From contig JAJFPB010000001.1 in assembly GCA_020881915.1 (NCBI GenBank), positions 3,286,001 to 3,350,000 on the forward strand: DNA of 64,000 nt, read 5' to 3'. Numbering within the stretch: the first letter of the stretch is position 1; every line of letters begins with the position of its first letter. Origin of the DNA: Paramyrothecium sp. XJ0827 (Eukaryota; Ascomycota; Sordariomycetes; Hypocreales; Stachybotryaceae). The notes under the pieces were generated by a model. It searched no databases. It was not told where the DNA came from and saw nothing but the letters and a program-made list of their open reading frames with translations. A program made the position numbers and the translations under genes. Of this stretch, positions 22,794 to 34,900 are shown piece by piece.

Positions 22794-24282
22794 TCAATTC
22801 TGGAAAGTGACCGTCTTCGATCGCACCCATTCAGCCAAGCCAGCTGACGCATTGAATCTCCCAAAACCGCTCGATTTTGCACCGCCATGAGGCAATGCAC
22901 TCTCGTCGTGAATGCTCATAGCGTTGATGTGGACTGCACCGGTCTCAATCTCCCGGGCGAAACGCAGCCCTTTTCTCAAATCCTCAGTGAAAACAGCAGA
23001 TGATAGACCATATTCTGTGTCGTTTGCGATGCGAATAGCCTCTTCTTCCGTCTCAACCTCGATAATGGACACAGCGGGTCCGAAGGATTCAATATGATAT
23101 ATATCCATCTGTGGCGTTACGTTGTCCAGGACGATCGGTCTCATCCTGGTGGCGGAAGACTCCCTGGTAGAGGGGTCACCGACGACGACCGAAGCTCCGG
23201 CAGATACAGCATCGTCAACTAACTTCCTAGTCTTGTCGACGGCAGGCTGACTGATCAAGACGGGAGCATCAGCTTGAGAGGAGAAGAATTTGTCCACAGA
23301 GGCCTTGAGCTTCTCCACGAAAGCACTTTTTACAGACTTGTGAACGAGAATCTTTTCCGTGGACATGCAAACCTGGCCGGCATTGGCGAAGGACCCCAGG
23401 GCACACTGGTCCGCCGCAAGCTGCAGATCAGCGTCCTCCCAGACGATCGCAGGAGCCTTGCCGCCAAGTTCCAAGACCACGGGCTTGACGTTCTCGCCAG
23501 CGAGCTTGCCAATGATGCGCCCGACATTGGTGCTGCCGGTAAAGTTGATTTTCCTGATGAGTGGATTGCGAATCAGGGACGAGGTCACCTCTGCCGCGGA
23601 GGCGGATTCGTGGGTTATCACGTTCAGAACCCCTGGTGGAAGGCCAGCTTCATGGAATGCGGACACAATGGCCCCCATGGTTCGCGGTGCCAACTCGGTT
23701 GCCTTGAAGACTACAGTATTGCCGGCAGCCAGGGGAAAGGCAATCGAGCGGGTTCCCAAAATGTAGGGCGCGTTCCTGAATCATGATAAGGGAAAGGCAT
23801 TGACGGCAGGATTGACAGGCATACCATGGGGCAATTGACAGAACAACGCCGTACGGCTCTTGCAAGATAATGGAACTGACTTTGGAGTCCATGGTCGTGG
23901 GGAAGGAGCCTTCAATAGTTGCAATTCGCCCTGCGACGTCCGTTATGAGGTCGACGGCAACGTCTATATTGAAATTACACCACTGTTCAGCCCCTGCTGT
24001 CTCGTCCATCATGTATTGGACTAGCTCTGATCGACGGCTTCTCATGACTTCTGCAGCCTTGAGGAATATGTCGCGTCGCTTGGCCGGGAGCGTCTTCCGC
24101 CATGAGGTGAAAGCCTTGGCGGCAGCATCCACAGCGCGGTTGGCATCTTCCACGCTGGCGCTTGCACAATGGTGGACTGATTTTCCGGTTGCTGGTGAGA
24201 CTACCTCGAACGTCCTATCTGGACGGAGCTCCTGCCCATCAATTACGAGTGGAACGGTGAAGGTATTCCCTGAGCCGGCCAT
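22794..24282 (-). CDS. NAD(P)-dependent aldehyde dehydrogenase, salicylaldehyde/vanillin dehydrogenase type
   Basis: It oxidises an aldehyde to the acid with NAD(P). Overall similarity points to the group acting on aromatic aldehydes, but the substrate is not proven. Exon 1 is 24282-23825 and exon 2 is 23775-22794. The 49-nt intron (GTATGC...CAG) is joined at SIAPWNAPYIMGTRS. The product is 479 residues, normal for the family. Visible motifs are the active-site Asn region PWNAP, the cofactor loop FTGSTNVG, the general base Glu255 in LELGGKAP and the catalytic Cys289 in FANAGQVCMST. The C-terminal part has HGGAKSSGFGRF. The start chosen is the ATG giving MAGSGNTFTVP, as in homologues. An in-frame ATG at 24483 would add 67 residues that match nothing I know. 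Confidence 0.92.
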
Positions 24283-24722
24283 AATGATAGGCTGCAGTCC
24301 TGTGTAGGGGTTGCGCAAAGATGGTGGTCCGAAGATCTGGGTTCTATGCTCTGAACCCGTCGGTGTTTGGAGCTGCTTCAGTGTCGAGGACAGTAGCGTT
24401 TGGCGTCCGCCACAAGCTGCGTAACTGATCTTTTCGATCCCGCGATGATGCAAGCTAAAAGGCACCAACCCCGCATGACCCAATATTAATAGTGTATCAG
24501 ACTGGTAACGACCTAGAAGTTAGACGTTATAGCCGGAATAGGATCGCTGCACAGGGCCAAGGCAGGATCATGTTTACGGGCAACATGATTGGTTGCGATG
24601 TGGTTATGTGCTGAGGAATTCCGGCTGAAGCTTAACATTCCTTGCAGCATGCAAGTTGATAGATACCCAGAGCGAGCTATTTCGTGGATGGATGAACGAG
24701 GCTAGGCCAAAAAGTCCATAGC

Positions 24723-24986
24723 TTACCGCCACTGTTCTAGTTGTTTGGGCTCAAGAAACGGTTGCGAGACGGAAGACATATTCAGACGGACGACAGCTTT
24801 GCAAGTCAGCGCATGACGTTGTCAAGCACAGAAACAAGGGCGGTACACACCAGGGTCAGCAATCGCGTCCGGCAGAACGAATTGGACCTCGTTTTTGGAA
24901 CGTGAGGGTGGGATGACGTGAGTTGAGGCTGGCGGAGGCTTGATGACCTTCTTGACAGGGGCATGACCGGATGCTGGTTCGGCCAT
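24723..24986 (-). CDS. Small two-exon protein of 69 residues, not recognised
   Basis: Exon 1 is 24986-24851 and exon 2 is 24796-24723, split by a 54-nt intron with GTGTGT, CTGAC and AAG. The joined frame gives 69 residues beginning MAEPASGHAPVKKVIKPPP and ending LEPKQLEQWR. It is Pro/Lys-rich at the N-terminus, has no signal peptide, no membrane segment and no cysteines, and is probably soluble. I do not recognise the family. Support is the clean intron and the protein-like composition of both exons. The stop codon TAA overlaps a perfect splice-donor sequence GTAAGC, so the gene could continue into further exons toward 24540, for example joining at 24655 or 24567. It lies upstream of, and on the same strand as, the aldehyde dehydrogenase. 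Confidence 0.5.
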
Positions 24987-26514
24987 TGCTGGTTATGAGG
25001 CAGGCAAAGCGACAGGGAAAGAGGAGTAAGAAAATCCGGATGATGGTGGGATGACGGCTGGCTACGAAACGACTAGATTAGCAAGAGGCAAACTCGAAGA
25101 CTCAAGTGCCGATGCTCAATGTAGTGGACGACATAGATGGGCCATACCTTTGGGACAACCACTTTGAGAGGCATAAGAACAGGATTACATAGGACCACTT
25201 GCTGGGAACATGCAGTGGCACGAAGCCAATGCCAAGTGCGATTCGTAGGATGCAGAGTTGGACTAAGCGGATTAGGGAACGAAGTGCCACTTGGACCAGG
25301 CGTTAGTCCGCGAACATGGGAGGGAGACCCTTGAAAAGCGGCTGTTAGCCTCGGCATTGGCTGGGCACGAAGTTGGGACGGCGGAGTCTCCTGTGAAGGA
25401 GTAGGCCGTAACAGTGAACTGTTTTGATTTTTCATTCCTTTTCTTTCTCTTTCTCTCTCCAAATGTATGCGGACCTGGGATTGCTTCTTGGGGATCGAAT
25501 AGCGGAAAGAGAGTAGAATAAAGAGCCTAGATGATAGCAACGAATGGCATGTTTTCTTCCCGCTTCTCGATGGATGACTGAATTGTTGCAAGTCAGTCAC
25601 AGTCCCAGTCACAAGTTACCCCCACCCCGCCTTACCGGCCAAGGGCCTGTGGAGAGCACGTGATCTCAGCCACTTCCAACTCGAAACACCGTCCCCCTCA
25701 GACGAACCAATGACGACTTGGTATTGGGTCACTGGGGCCCACTGCAATTGAGCTGAAGACCCCGCTCTTCATTCTCCATCTCGTCTCCTCGCACTCATCT
25801 CGACGGGCCTAGAACGTGGGTTAGTACTGGAGGGACACGCAAAAGACGACGAGGAAAATCCCAAACAGGCCCAAAAAATTGAAGAAAAACCCCACCGGAA
25901 GGGCGTGAGGCAGGGCCATCCAACGACACGACACGGATGGCAATTGAACATATTCACTGTCCACTACAGAGGACATCACCCATACCTAATAGGGTGCTGG
26001 ACAATCTACCTAAAGCCATTCAAAGTGGTCACACTTTCTCCGAGTCCAGGTACACTCCACGCTACCTGACGCTACTCTGCCTCTACCTCTCTGCTGTTAG
26101 TAATACAATCCTTCTGGTCTGTCCTTCCCCGTCAAGTCGAGTCAAGCCAAGAGAGACGAAAAACGAAAGTCCGCCCGTTTTCCTTCCCTCGACGAACCAC
26201 TCACGAACCACACCGCCCTAGAACCTGCGCCCCTCAAAAGCAACCCCCGCCTTTTTTTTCCCTCCAAGGCGGAAAAAATCAAAAACTTATACAAAGTCTC
26301 ACAATAAGTCTCCGCATTCGGCCCCCCGTACGCCAACGCATTCTTCATCAACACCACCCAGCAGCCCTGGCACTTTGCGACACCGGCCGTTTTTTTTCTC
26401 GGCCTTTGCCCTTGCCCGCGACTAAGCGCGCGCCCGCTGATCGATTCCGTCTTATCGACGAAAACCCCCCCGGTTTGCGCGGGCAGCCCAGCCGCGCTCT
26501 CCCTCGCCAGTCGC
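24987..26514. other. Divergent region between the 69-residue gene and the WAR1/LEU3-like regulator
   Basis: About 1.5 kb. No convincing gene is seen; the longest minus-strand frame (25073-25612) has an unstructured composition. The part from about 26040 to 26510 is pyrimidine-rich on the plus strand with T and C runs, consistent with a long leader for the downstream regulator. Confidence 0.55.
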
Positions 26515-28948
26515 ATGGACGCCTCGTCCATCGCCGTTGGTGGGGCGGCGTCAATGAGCCCGAGCAGTCCTGTCAGCTCTCGCCATGGCATCGCCCCTAA
26601 GCGCAAGAGAAGCACTGGCATGACTGCCATTGACAGCAGTCCTGGTAGCCTTGCCGACGATGATCATGCCGATAACGAGAAGAAGCGCCAACCCGGCGTC
26701 AAGAGGGCCTGCAACGAATGCCGCCAGCAGAAGGTGAGTCACTTGCGCGTCAACCCTACAACGCCTCCCCTTCTTCGTTGGTCGTCAATTGCCTTTGCGA
26801 CTGTGCTGCCGTGTCCGGTTGTTTCGGACAACTGCCTTGCACCTGCTTCACACCTGCCTGTACCTGAGTCTACCGCGACTAACGCGTGCCAAACAGCTGC
26901 GATGCGACGTGGTCCAGGACCCGTTCCAGAGCTGTTCCCGATGCAACCGCCTGAAGCTCGATTGCAAAATTGAGTCCAATTTCAAGCGCGTCGGCAAGCG
27001 CTCAAAGCACGCCGAGATGGAAAAGGAGATTGATCGCCTGCGACGGAACATCGCCAATGCTCGAGCCCAAGGCTATGTTTTGGACGAAGACGAAGACCTC
27101 AACTCGCCAATGGCCCAGAGCACCACCTACACGCAAACCCACACCCATACGCGAAACCCCTCCTTGATGGGTTCCGAGGAGGCTGTCTCGTCTCTACTGC
27201 ACCTCAAGAGAGGCGGTTCTTACAATGCCCCGCGCTACACGCACGAGCTCGAGGGCGTCCAACTGACAGAGGACAATGTCACACATTTGTTCAATGAGTT
27301 CTGGGCCTTCTACCACCCATTCCTGCCCTTCCTCAACCCCCAGCAGGCCCCCGATCAATTCTATCAGCAACATCCTTTACTTTTCTGGGCCATCATATCC
27401 GTTGCCTCCCGGCGTTACAGCCCTCAGAACTCCCCAAATCTGATAACCAATTTGTCCGGTCCCCTGACAAGATTCTTGTGGACTACCATCGGGGAAGTTC
27501 CTAGCAGTTACTACGTTGTGAAGGCTATGTGTCTCCTCTGCGCTTGGCCCTTGCCGACTAGCACCACCACCTCTGATCCCACCCATATTCTCTGCGGTGT
27601 CATGATGAAAACAGCTACTGGTATTGGTCTCCACCGGCCGAACCACATTCAGGATTTTTCCCGTGTTTCTGTTACTCTGAATAAAGAGCAGCTTGCTGAT
27701 CGAGTGACGACATGGGCTGTCTGCAATATTGTAGCGCAAAATGTGGGAACAGGCTACGGTCAACCGGCCTCGACGCTTTACGACTGGACTCTTGCTCTGC
27801 GACCGGGCGATGATGCGGCTCTACCCCTCTCGCGGGAGCTAGAGGCGCGATTGCAGATCGAGAGATTCTGCGATAAAGTATCCAAGGAGATGTACAGCAA
27901 CGCTAGTGATCCACGAGGGGTGGCGGGTGATGAGCATCGCGCAATGCTTATGCGGGTGTACCGACGCGACTACGGAGAACTTCAGGCATCAATTTTGTCT
28001 CAACAGTTAGGCCCGGTTGTGGATATTCATCTCCGAGCGGCATGCCTCCACATGAGACTGGCAGGCTTCTTTGATTCTAGTAAGACGTCGGGCTACATGG
28101 ATGATCTCATGGGCTTGTGGCGGGCAACAACTAGTTTCCTCGACGAGGTCCTCGAGATGGACAAGGTCAATTCTCCACGTGAAGCAATTGGAGGTACTGT
28201 TCTATTGTATGCTACAAACTACGTACAGCAGATGCTCGTCGCTGCGGGCTTCGCCCTTCTCAAGCTGATGAGGTCCTTCTTCTCGAAGACGATCGACTAC
28301 AATCGAGGCCGGACCTTGTTCCACTCGACAGTCCAAGCCATCCGTGCCAGTAGCGTCGTTCACAACGACCTGCAATGGCGCTTGGCCGAGCTGATGGTGC
28401 AAATGTGGAACGGGGCGCGTTTGGATAAGGCCGGGCCTAGCTTCAACCGCGAAGATGACTCGACTCCTATCAAGGTAGACGACAGCTTGCAGCTCAAAGT
28501 GCGTTGCCGGCACAGCATGAGCCTCGTGTTCGACTCGGTTTGGAGGTGGAGGGAGGAGTACCAGGCAATTGGACGAGGCAGCTTGGACAGTAAGTCTTCT
28601 TCCACTCCCTCCAGCCACTTCTTCTTGATGAAGGCGGACGCTGATTGCGGGATAGCTCTAACCAAGCCCACCAATCCAGACTCAGCTAACGAATCGTCAG
28701 CTTCATCTACACACCTCGACAGCACTTTGATGCCTTCGCACAACGTGCCCACCTCTAGTATGCTTAATACCAATGGTGCCCTGACACCTGGAGCAACGGG
28801 GTTGTCGGCATCCTCGGCGCCGAACAGCATGATAGCGGGCATCAACTATGGAGACGCCAACTATGAGATTTTCGATGCTCAGAACTGGATGTTGGACGGC
28901 CTTCTCGATTTCAACTACCCATTTGTCGCTCCACTCGAGGGCGCTTAG
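26515..28948 (+). CDS. Zn(II)2Cys6 transcription factor, WAR1/LEU3-like
   Basis: A nuclear fungal-specific transcription factor. Exon 1 is 26515-26733 and exon 2 starts at 26897, after a 163-nt intron (GTGAGT, CTAAC, CAG) that interrupts the zinc cluster at QQK/LRCD. The cluster is Cys66-x2-Cys69-x6-Cys76-x9-Cys86-x2-Cys89-x6-Cys96, followed by the linker ESNFKRVGKRSK and a short coiled coil that usually mediates dimerisation. The body (about 165-580) resembles the fungal transcription factor regulatory region. The C-terminus is Ser/Thr-rich and ends in the acidic-aromatic segment NWMLDGLLDFNYPF, a plausible activation domain. A canonical 66-nt intron (28590-28655: GTAAGT, CTGAT, TAG) keeps frame, so the protein is 734 residues if it is spliced and 756 if not. 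WAR1 responds to weak acids and LEU3 to leucine biosynthesis; which applies is unknown. Confidence 0.88.
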
Positions 28949-31900
28949 GATGACCAACGACGAGGGCCGTGATTAGAACGGGGAACTGGCATACAGCTCG
29001 CTCACCCACTGTTCAGATTTGATGGAAGACGAGTAATATGCTGTCCTGCTAGACTCGTCGCGGCTTAAGGCGCTGCTTGATGCATCTTCGGGGTTTTTCT
29101 TCTTATTGTCGCCATGCTGGAGATACAGACTGAGATTGTCGCTGTAACGTCGCATAGACACGGCGTTTTGGCTTGTTCCTGGTTTCACGATTTACTCTCA
29201 CGATTGACTGGCACGTGTATGCTTGGATTTGCTAGCGTTGGCAGGAGGAAGGAATGCACTTGGCACTTCCAGGAAAAAGGTAGTTTGGAGTAGCCGCGAT
29301 ATACCAATATGTAATACATTTGTAAACTGAAGCTCGGAATAGCATTCGTGCCACTGTGCCACCAATGCCCAGAGCAACACGTATTGTCGAGCTAGGCCTC
29401 AATTGAGGTGGGACGATAACGTTTGTTCATTCTTGAAGAGTGCATGCCCCGTGATTGTCCATTCTCTTTGGTGTTCCCCAGAGCCATTCTGAATCTTGGG
29501 GCTTCTGTGACTCTACTTAAGGGAGAGTTGGGCAGGACAATGCTTGGTGATTCGCGATGAAACCGGCCGTACGAGGATCGATTGTCGTTCGTTCGAGTCA
29601 GAGCAGCGCATTAGCATACATAAATTTCTATGAGGATTAGATGCGGGAAGCCTTGACCGGGTTCCATCAGCACCTCGTGTTGGGGCTTTCTTCCGTGGCT
29701 GCTCTTACCAAAGTCACACCTGCACTCCTACATCGAAAAGAGTTCGGCAAAAGAGGCCACTGCCGCCATGAAGCCAGAGTAAGCTCAGTGATCTTGATGC
29801 CGACGTTGGCACGGGGTTTCCATGGGGATCTCCTTACAGCGCTGGATCACGCCGGCGATTGGCTGCTACCCAACTCCGAGCAAGAACCGTCCATCTTCTC
29901 GAAGCCATTTGCGGCGTAGCCCGAACTCTGGGGGAAAACGTGCCAACATGCAATGCTGGGGCTTGGCCCGTTGGGAAGGAAGGCGTCCGTGTTGTTGGAG
30001 TCAGCCACACAGACCATATGCCTTGCTCCGCCATGCCCTTTGGGGGCCGCGCCTGTTTCACCGAAGGGATCTTGTGCCGAGGCCAACGCTTCTGACAAGT
30101 CTTTTCAGAAGTGGTAGATCTGTTTGTCTGCTCCGGGCTGATTGTGATCTTGTTTCTATTCTGGGTTTGCACCTGTTGTGGAGAGGCAGGCTATGCCCTA
30201 ACACACCCAGACCCGAAGACGTGAATGGGGCGGGATAGGGCTGAGCGTCCGGCCTTGAATCAAGCAAAAATCACGAGGCGGAGTAGCATGGTATCTATTC
30301 CCGTCTCCCATGGTGAATGAGGTGAAACCGCGCTCATGTTTATGCTTCGTCCTCTGATCTATATCGAAACGAAAGGGGGGGGGAGGGGTGTCGAGAGGAC
30401 TGAAACCTCATCCCGGCACAACGGGATGAGGAAAAGAGACCGTGAGACGCCAAGGAGGAAGAAACGACTGGATAGTTCTGGGTGAAGCTGCATATTGACT
30501 TCTCTTCTCCGAGTTTTTGATTCAGCCTTGCCGTTGAGTTCTCCGCACGAGCTCGGAGAGACCTACCGTTTTCTTCATGCGGCCCGAATATCGACCAAAT
30601 CCATCGTGGACGGCTTCCCATCCAACTAACATATTGCCAGCGATCGTCGTTCAACAAAAATTCTCGGGCGATGACCTTGCAAGAGGCCAGGACTTGGTCG
30701 CGTTAGGCTAGCTGTCCTGGTGAGTGGAAACACGGCCCTGACGATGGGCCGGCCCCGACCGTCGGATGACCCAGCCAAACCTGTGCCGTCTAGCGTCGTA
30801 TGGAGGCTGCCCAGAAACACATTCAACTTGATTATGATGACATGCAGTACTGTCAAAGCACTGTTGGCTGCAACTTCTGTTCCAAGCATCGCATTCCTGC
30901 GCCCCTGGCTGCAACCTCAACAGCAAGGGACGGAACAAGCATGGCACTGATTCAAAACGATCTGCACTGGGTCGAACGGTACTCCATCATAGTCGTGGCA
31001 AGCCACGTAGGTTCGGCTTCGGCTTTGGCGGAAAAGAACCGTCAGGCCTGGCAAGAATAGGGGTATCGAGCCAACGTCACCGCAACCTCCCATGTCCTTA
31101 GTTCCGCGTCCCGTCCCAAAAAGTAGCCCGAATGAGCCTTCACTGGCCCTATCAAGGGCACCTGATGTCCAAGAGCTGCGTGCCGATGCTTGTACCGTCG
31201 GCTTCCAAGCCTTACAACCAGCATGCATGCAACATGCTGAGGGAGACATGAAGGGTGCCGTGCCAAAGTCGCCACTTGTTACCCACCGGTCACTCCCTCC
31301 CTGTCAGTGTTGGCGACGGCGAGTGCATCGTATGGGGCCGTTACTTACTCCTCAAGCTAACAGATTAGTATTTGCTCGTATAGAGCAGGCAGGCAAAACT
31401 AAGTACACGGCACCAAGGTACATAGAATCCGCTGTGGCAAGAGATGCCATTGCATTTGGAATCCTGGTTTTACTGTGTCATCTTCCTCAGAGCGTATGAT
31501 GAGACGATTAGTTGTGGTCACACCTACGGTAACGGCCCGCCATTCCTACTCGTCCGGAAGAATTAGAGCGAAATGACACCGCACGTTGCAGGGAGAGCAT
31601 GGGGCCAGACATGCACCTTGAATGTCTACTGGTCTAGAGCCCCATGGTCAGGTAAACGCCGATGGGCTCACCGAGATGCCGCGTCGGTCAAAAGGAGTCC
31701 TTATGGACCTTACTAGACCCTATTAGTGGCTCAATGCATAAGTCCGTAGCCCCCTTGACTAGAATGGATATTGTAGAGATGCCAGGAGTAAGTCACTTTA
31801 CCCCACGGATGACAGCTCACCTTCCTCTGATTGTGCAACAGTGGTAGGTTCGAGTGATTGCCGAGGCCTGATAGGGCTGATAAATCCTTCCTGTGGTCTC

Positions 31901-34900
31901 CGATCAGGTGCCATGATTCTGGACGACCACGACCACCTCAAAAGAAGGAAAGCGTCATTCCCAGGCTGCCATTTGACGGATAATCATTGTAGGTCAAGGA
32001 CGCATCGCTCCATGTGGAGCACGGCCGTCTCTTGACTCAGGCTTCCATGACCTACTCCAACGCCACTTGTACCTAGACCTTGTGGACAAATGACATGCGA
32101 GCCATCAAAGAGGAGGGGGCGTGTGTTCAAAGGGGCTTTCTTGACGCGGGAGTTCAGGGGTAGATCGGTTGTGTCCAGAACCAACAACTGTTGGCTTCTC
32201 GGTCATTAGGCGACACTTGTGGACTGCCTAGACGAAGCCAACACCCATTGCCGCCAAGCACACAGCCAACTCGAGCTCTCGGCCGCTGGTATGGTCTCGA
32301 AAGGGTAGCGATGAAGGAGGTCAGCGTATCACTGGTGACCATTGACGCACTATCCGCCCTCCTTTCCCAAGTTTTTGGTGCAGCCGGCTCGGCCTCGCGG
32401 CTGATGTCCCAACAGAGGAGTCTAGTCATGGCGAAGCAACACCCATTTGTGTCTTTCAAGGCGCGCGCACCTCGCGTAACCTCGCATCAAAGAAGCAGCG
32501 ATGCGTTAGGAAGGTGCAGCGAGACCTGCGCCCGACGTCCCGGGAGTTTGGTAGCGCCGCATCCGCGAATAACCCATCCGGAAGCCACAATCAGACTGGC
32601 AACGACCAGCTGCGGTTTCTATCACAGCGCATGCCACTGGCTTTGGATCTGTGGAAAAGGTGATTGGACATGGGGGCTATACATGGCTATCTTGCTCGGC
32701 GCTTAGGCTTTAAGGGATGGCCATTGCCCAGAGACGGAGCCCGTTGGAGCACTTCCAATTCGGGCACAGCTGAAGTGGACTGTAAACTGGTTTCGGTCTT
32801 GGTCCTGGAGCGAGCGGGTCTTGGTCAGGCTGTCATCTGATGGAAGGATGGAACCAGGAGTTGCCCTACTCTCTGAAACGAAGAGTGCATCCTTGGATTC
32901 ACGTCATGTGTGTCGTGAACATTGAAACAGCCAGAGGTCAGCCTGGCCTCAAGGAAGGCCGCATGGGGAGCTTCGTGTGTGCTCTAATGCCCAACCAGCG
33001 AGGCTGTGAGCTTGGCTGCGCTGAAGCTCGGGGAGTGGATCTGCGATAGCTTCGGCAGTTGCAACGGTCCCGTGGACAACCAACAATCTCGTCGTCCTTG
33101 ACAGAATGTTGACGGCACCCTGGCAATAGCAATGCCAGTCGTCAAAACAGGAGAGCCGTGTCCAATGCGGTCGAGCGTGGCTGAAGTCGGTGCCATGGAA
33201 ATTAGAAGCAGAGGGTAGGGCCGGGGTGGGCAAGGATGCAATGGTCGCAAATGGCGGGTTGGACCGGGTTGTGTCAGCGATCGGGGCCTCCCGTGGGCGG
33301 TCGGCCAATTAGCAAACGGACGCTAAAACCCAAACGACGCTACGTATGCACGAAGATTTTTGTGCATGAAGCTCTGACGCGGCGCAGGGAATCCATGGCG
33401 GTGATGGGTGGAAATGGGGTGAGGTTGATTGTGCGTTGGCCGTACATCTCGCTTAACTTTGTCGGAAGCCAATGATTAGCAGGCTGGACGGTTTTGCCGC
33501 GCGTGTAGCTTTCCATCAGCTTCCGCAACGGGACTAGTGTACCCCGCCGGGGACTACGCCTATTGGCCGCAGGCAGGTGCAGGGGCATCGGGGCGGGTCT
33601 CTCTGCCAAGGGGGGCGTGTGTATTCTGTCCAATGCGCTGCTAATTCTCCCTGTCTAGCGCGTCCCGACAGTTCGGAAAGCTAAGTTAGTGCGGTGGGGA
33701 GGCTGCGCCATCACGCTGTGAACAGGGCGGATGTACTGTACAGCTACCTCCATCGCTTCTTCCAGGCCAAGTCTTCCAACTCCCTTGCACCTTGCACGTC
33801 GACGGGTGACGAGATGGAGAACGTGGGTGGGTGGAGAGACGCTCGGTGTACTTGCGCCACTGTCCATCACTCAGGACTCTCGTCTCTTCCGGGCGCACAG
33901 ATTCCGAGAAGACTAGCGGACACTCTGGCTGATGGCTACTGAGTCATCAATCAATTCTCTCAGATATTGCGCAAAGCTGACGCTGTTGCATGCGCGCAAT
34001 TTGACACAAAACAAAAACAAAAAAGACCGAATCTTATCGAGGCAGTATCGGCTGGCCGCAACCAGCTTTGGTGCCGCTGCAGGGCCCCCCGTTTTGCCTT
34101 GTTCTGTGTGGTGGCCTAGATGATGAAGCCGGGGGTGGTAGTGCTAGCTACCAGATTAAGCTGCGGCATAGGGGTCATTTCTTCTGGCCGCCATTCGTGC
34201 CCTGTCTCCATACCGATCCGCATCCATGACGAGAGGAGAGCGATGAGATGAAGGGTGAATGCAACGGTACACGGCAGAAGAAGAGGGGAGGTGTGCGATT
34301 GCTGCCCTGCGTTGGCAGATCGCGTCGGCAAACGGGGCGGCGGCCGCCGCCGCAACAAGCCAACAGCGAAACTACCATACGCGGCTCACCAGCAATTGCG
34401 AATGGTGTTCTCGTGCTACCACGCAGGGTTGCCTCGTAGGGCCAGCTAGAGGGTGGTGGGCCGCAATTACCATGTATCGTGGTATGGGTGAGACCGTGCT
34501 TTGACGAACGGCCGCACAGATGATGCGACGAACTTTCGTTGCTGCTGTTCCCCGTAGTCTATGGGAAGCACGATCCACCCTCAAATGAATTGGTCCTCTT
34601 GCATGCTTGTGATGCAACGACACATGACGAAGACGTAACACTGTGCGCCGCTTTTAGTCGCCAGTATACGCCGAAGACGTCCTCGAACGCGTGTTCGTGG
34701 TATGGATTGGCGTATGATGAAAGATGAGCCATTGGAGAAGCCCGTGCACTAATTCCACGACGATTGACCTTGACCCTTGCTCCTTGCAGCTGACTACCTC
34801 TTAGCTCAGCTTAGCCTAGGTAGCTTAGTGCAAGGTGCTTCACACACACTGCACCGCTCAAGGTCTGCCTGGCCTCGTTGTGCCCGACCCCGACGACCCC

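Noticed and set aside
25073..25612. 179-codon minus-strand frame upstream of the 69-residue gene
   Set aside because: Low-complexity and Ser/Leu/Pro/Arg-rich, with no convincing start context or homology pattern.
29822..30238. 138-codon plus-strand frame
   Set aside because: Arg/Cys/Trp-rich composition typical of random GC-rich DNA and overlapping minus frames of equal length.
31788..31841. Perfect intron-like signature (GTAAGT, CTGAT, CAG, 54 nt) in the gene-free gap
   Set aside because: No protein-like frame on either side. One such match in tens of kilobases can occur by chance.
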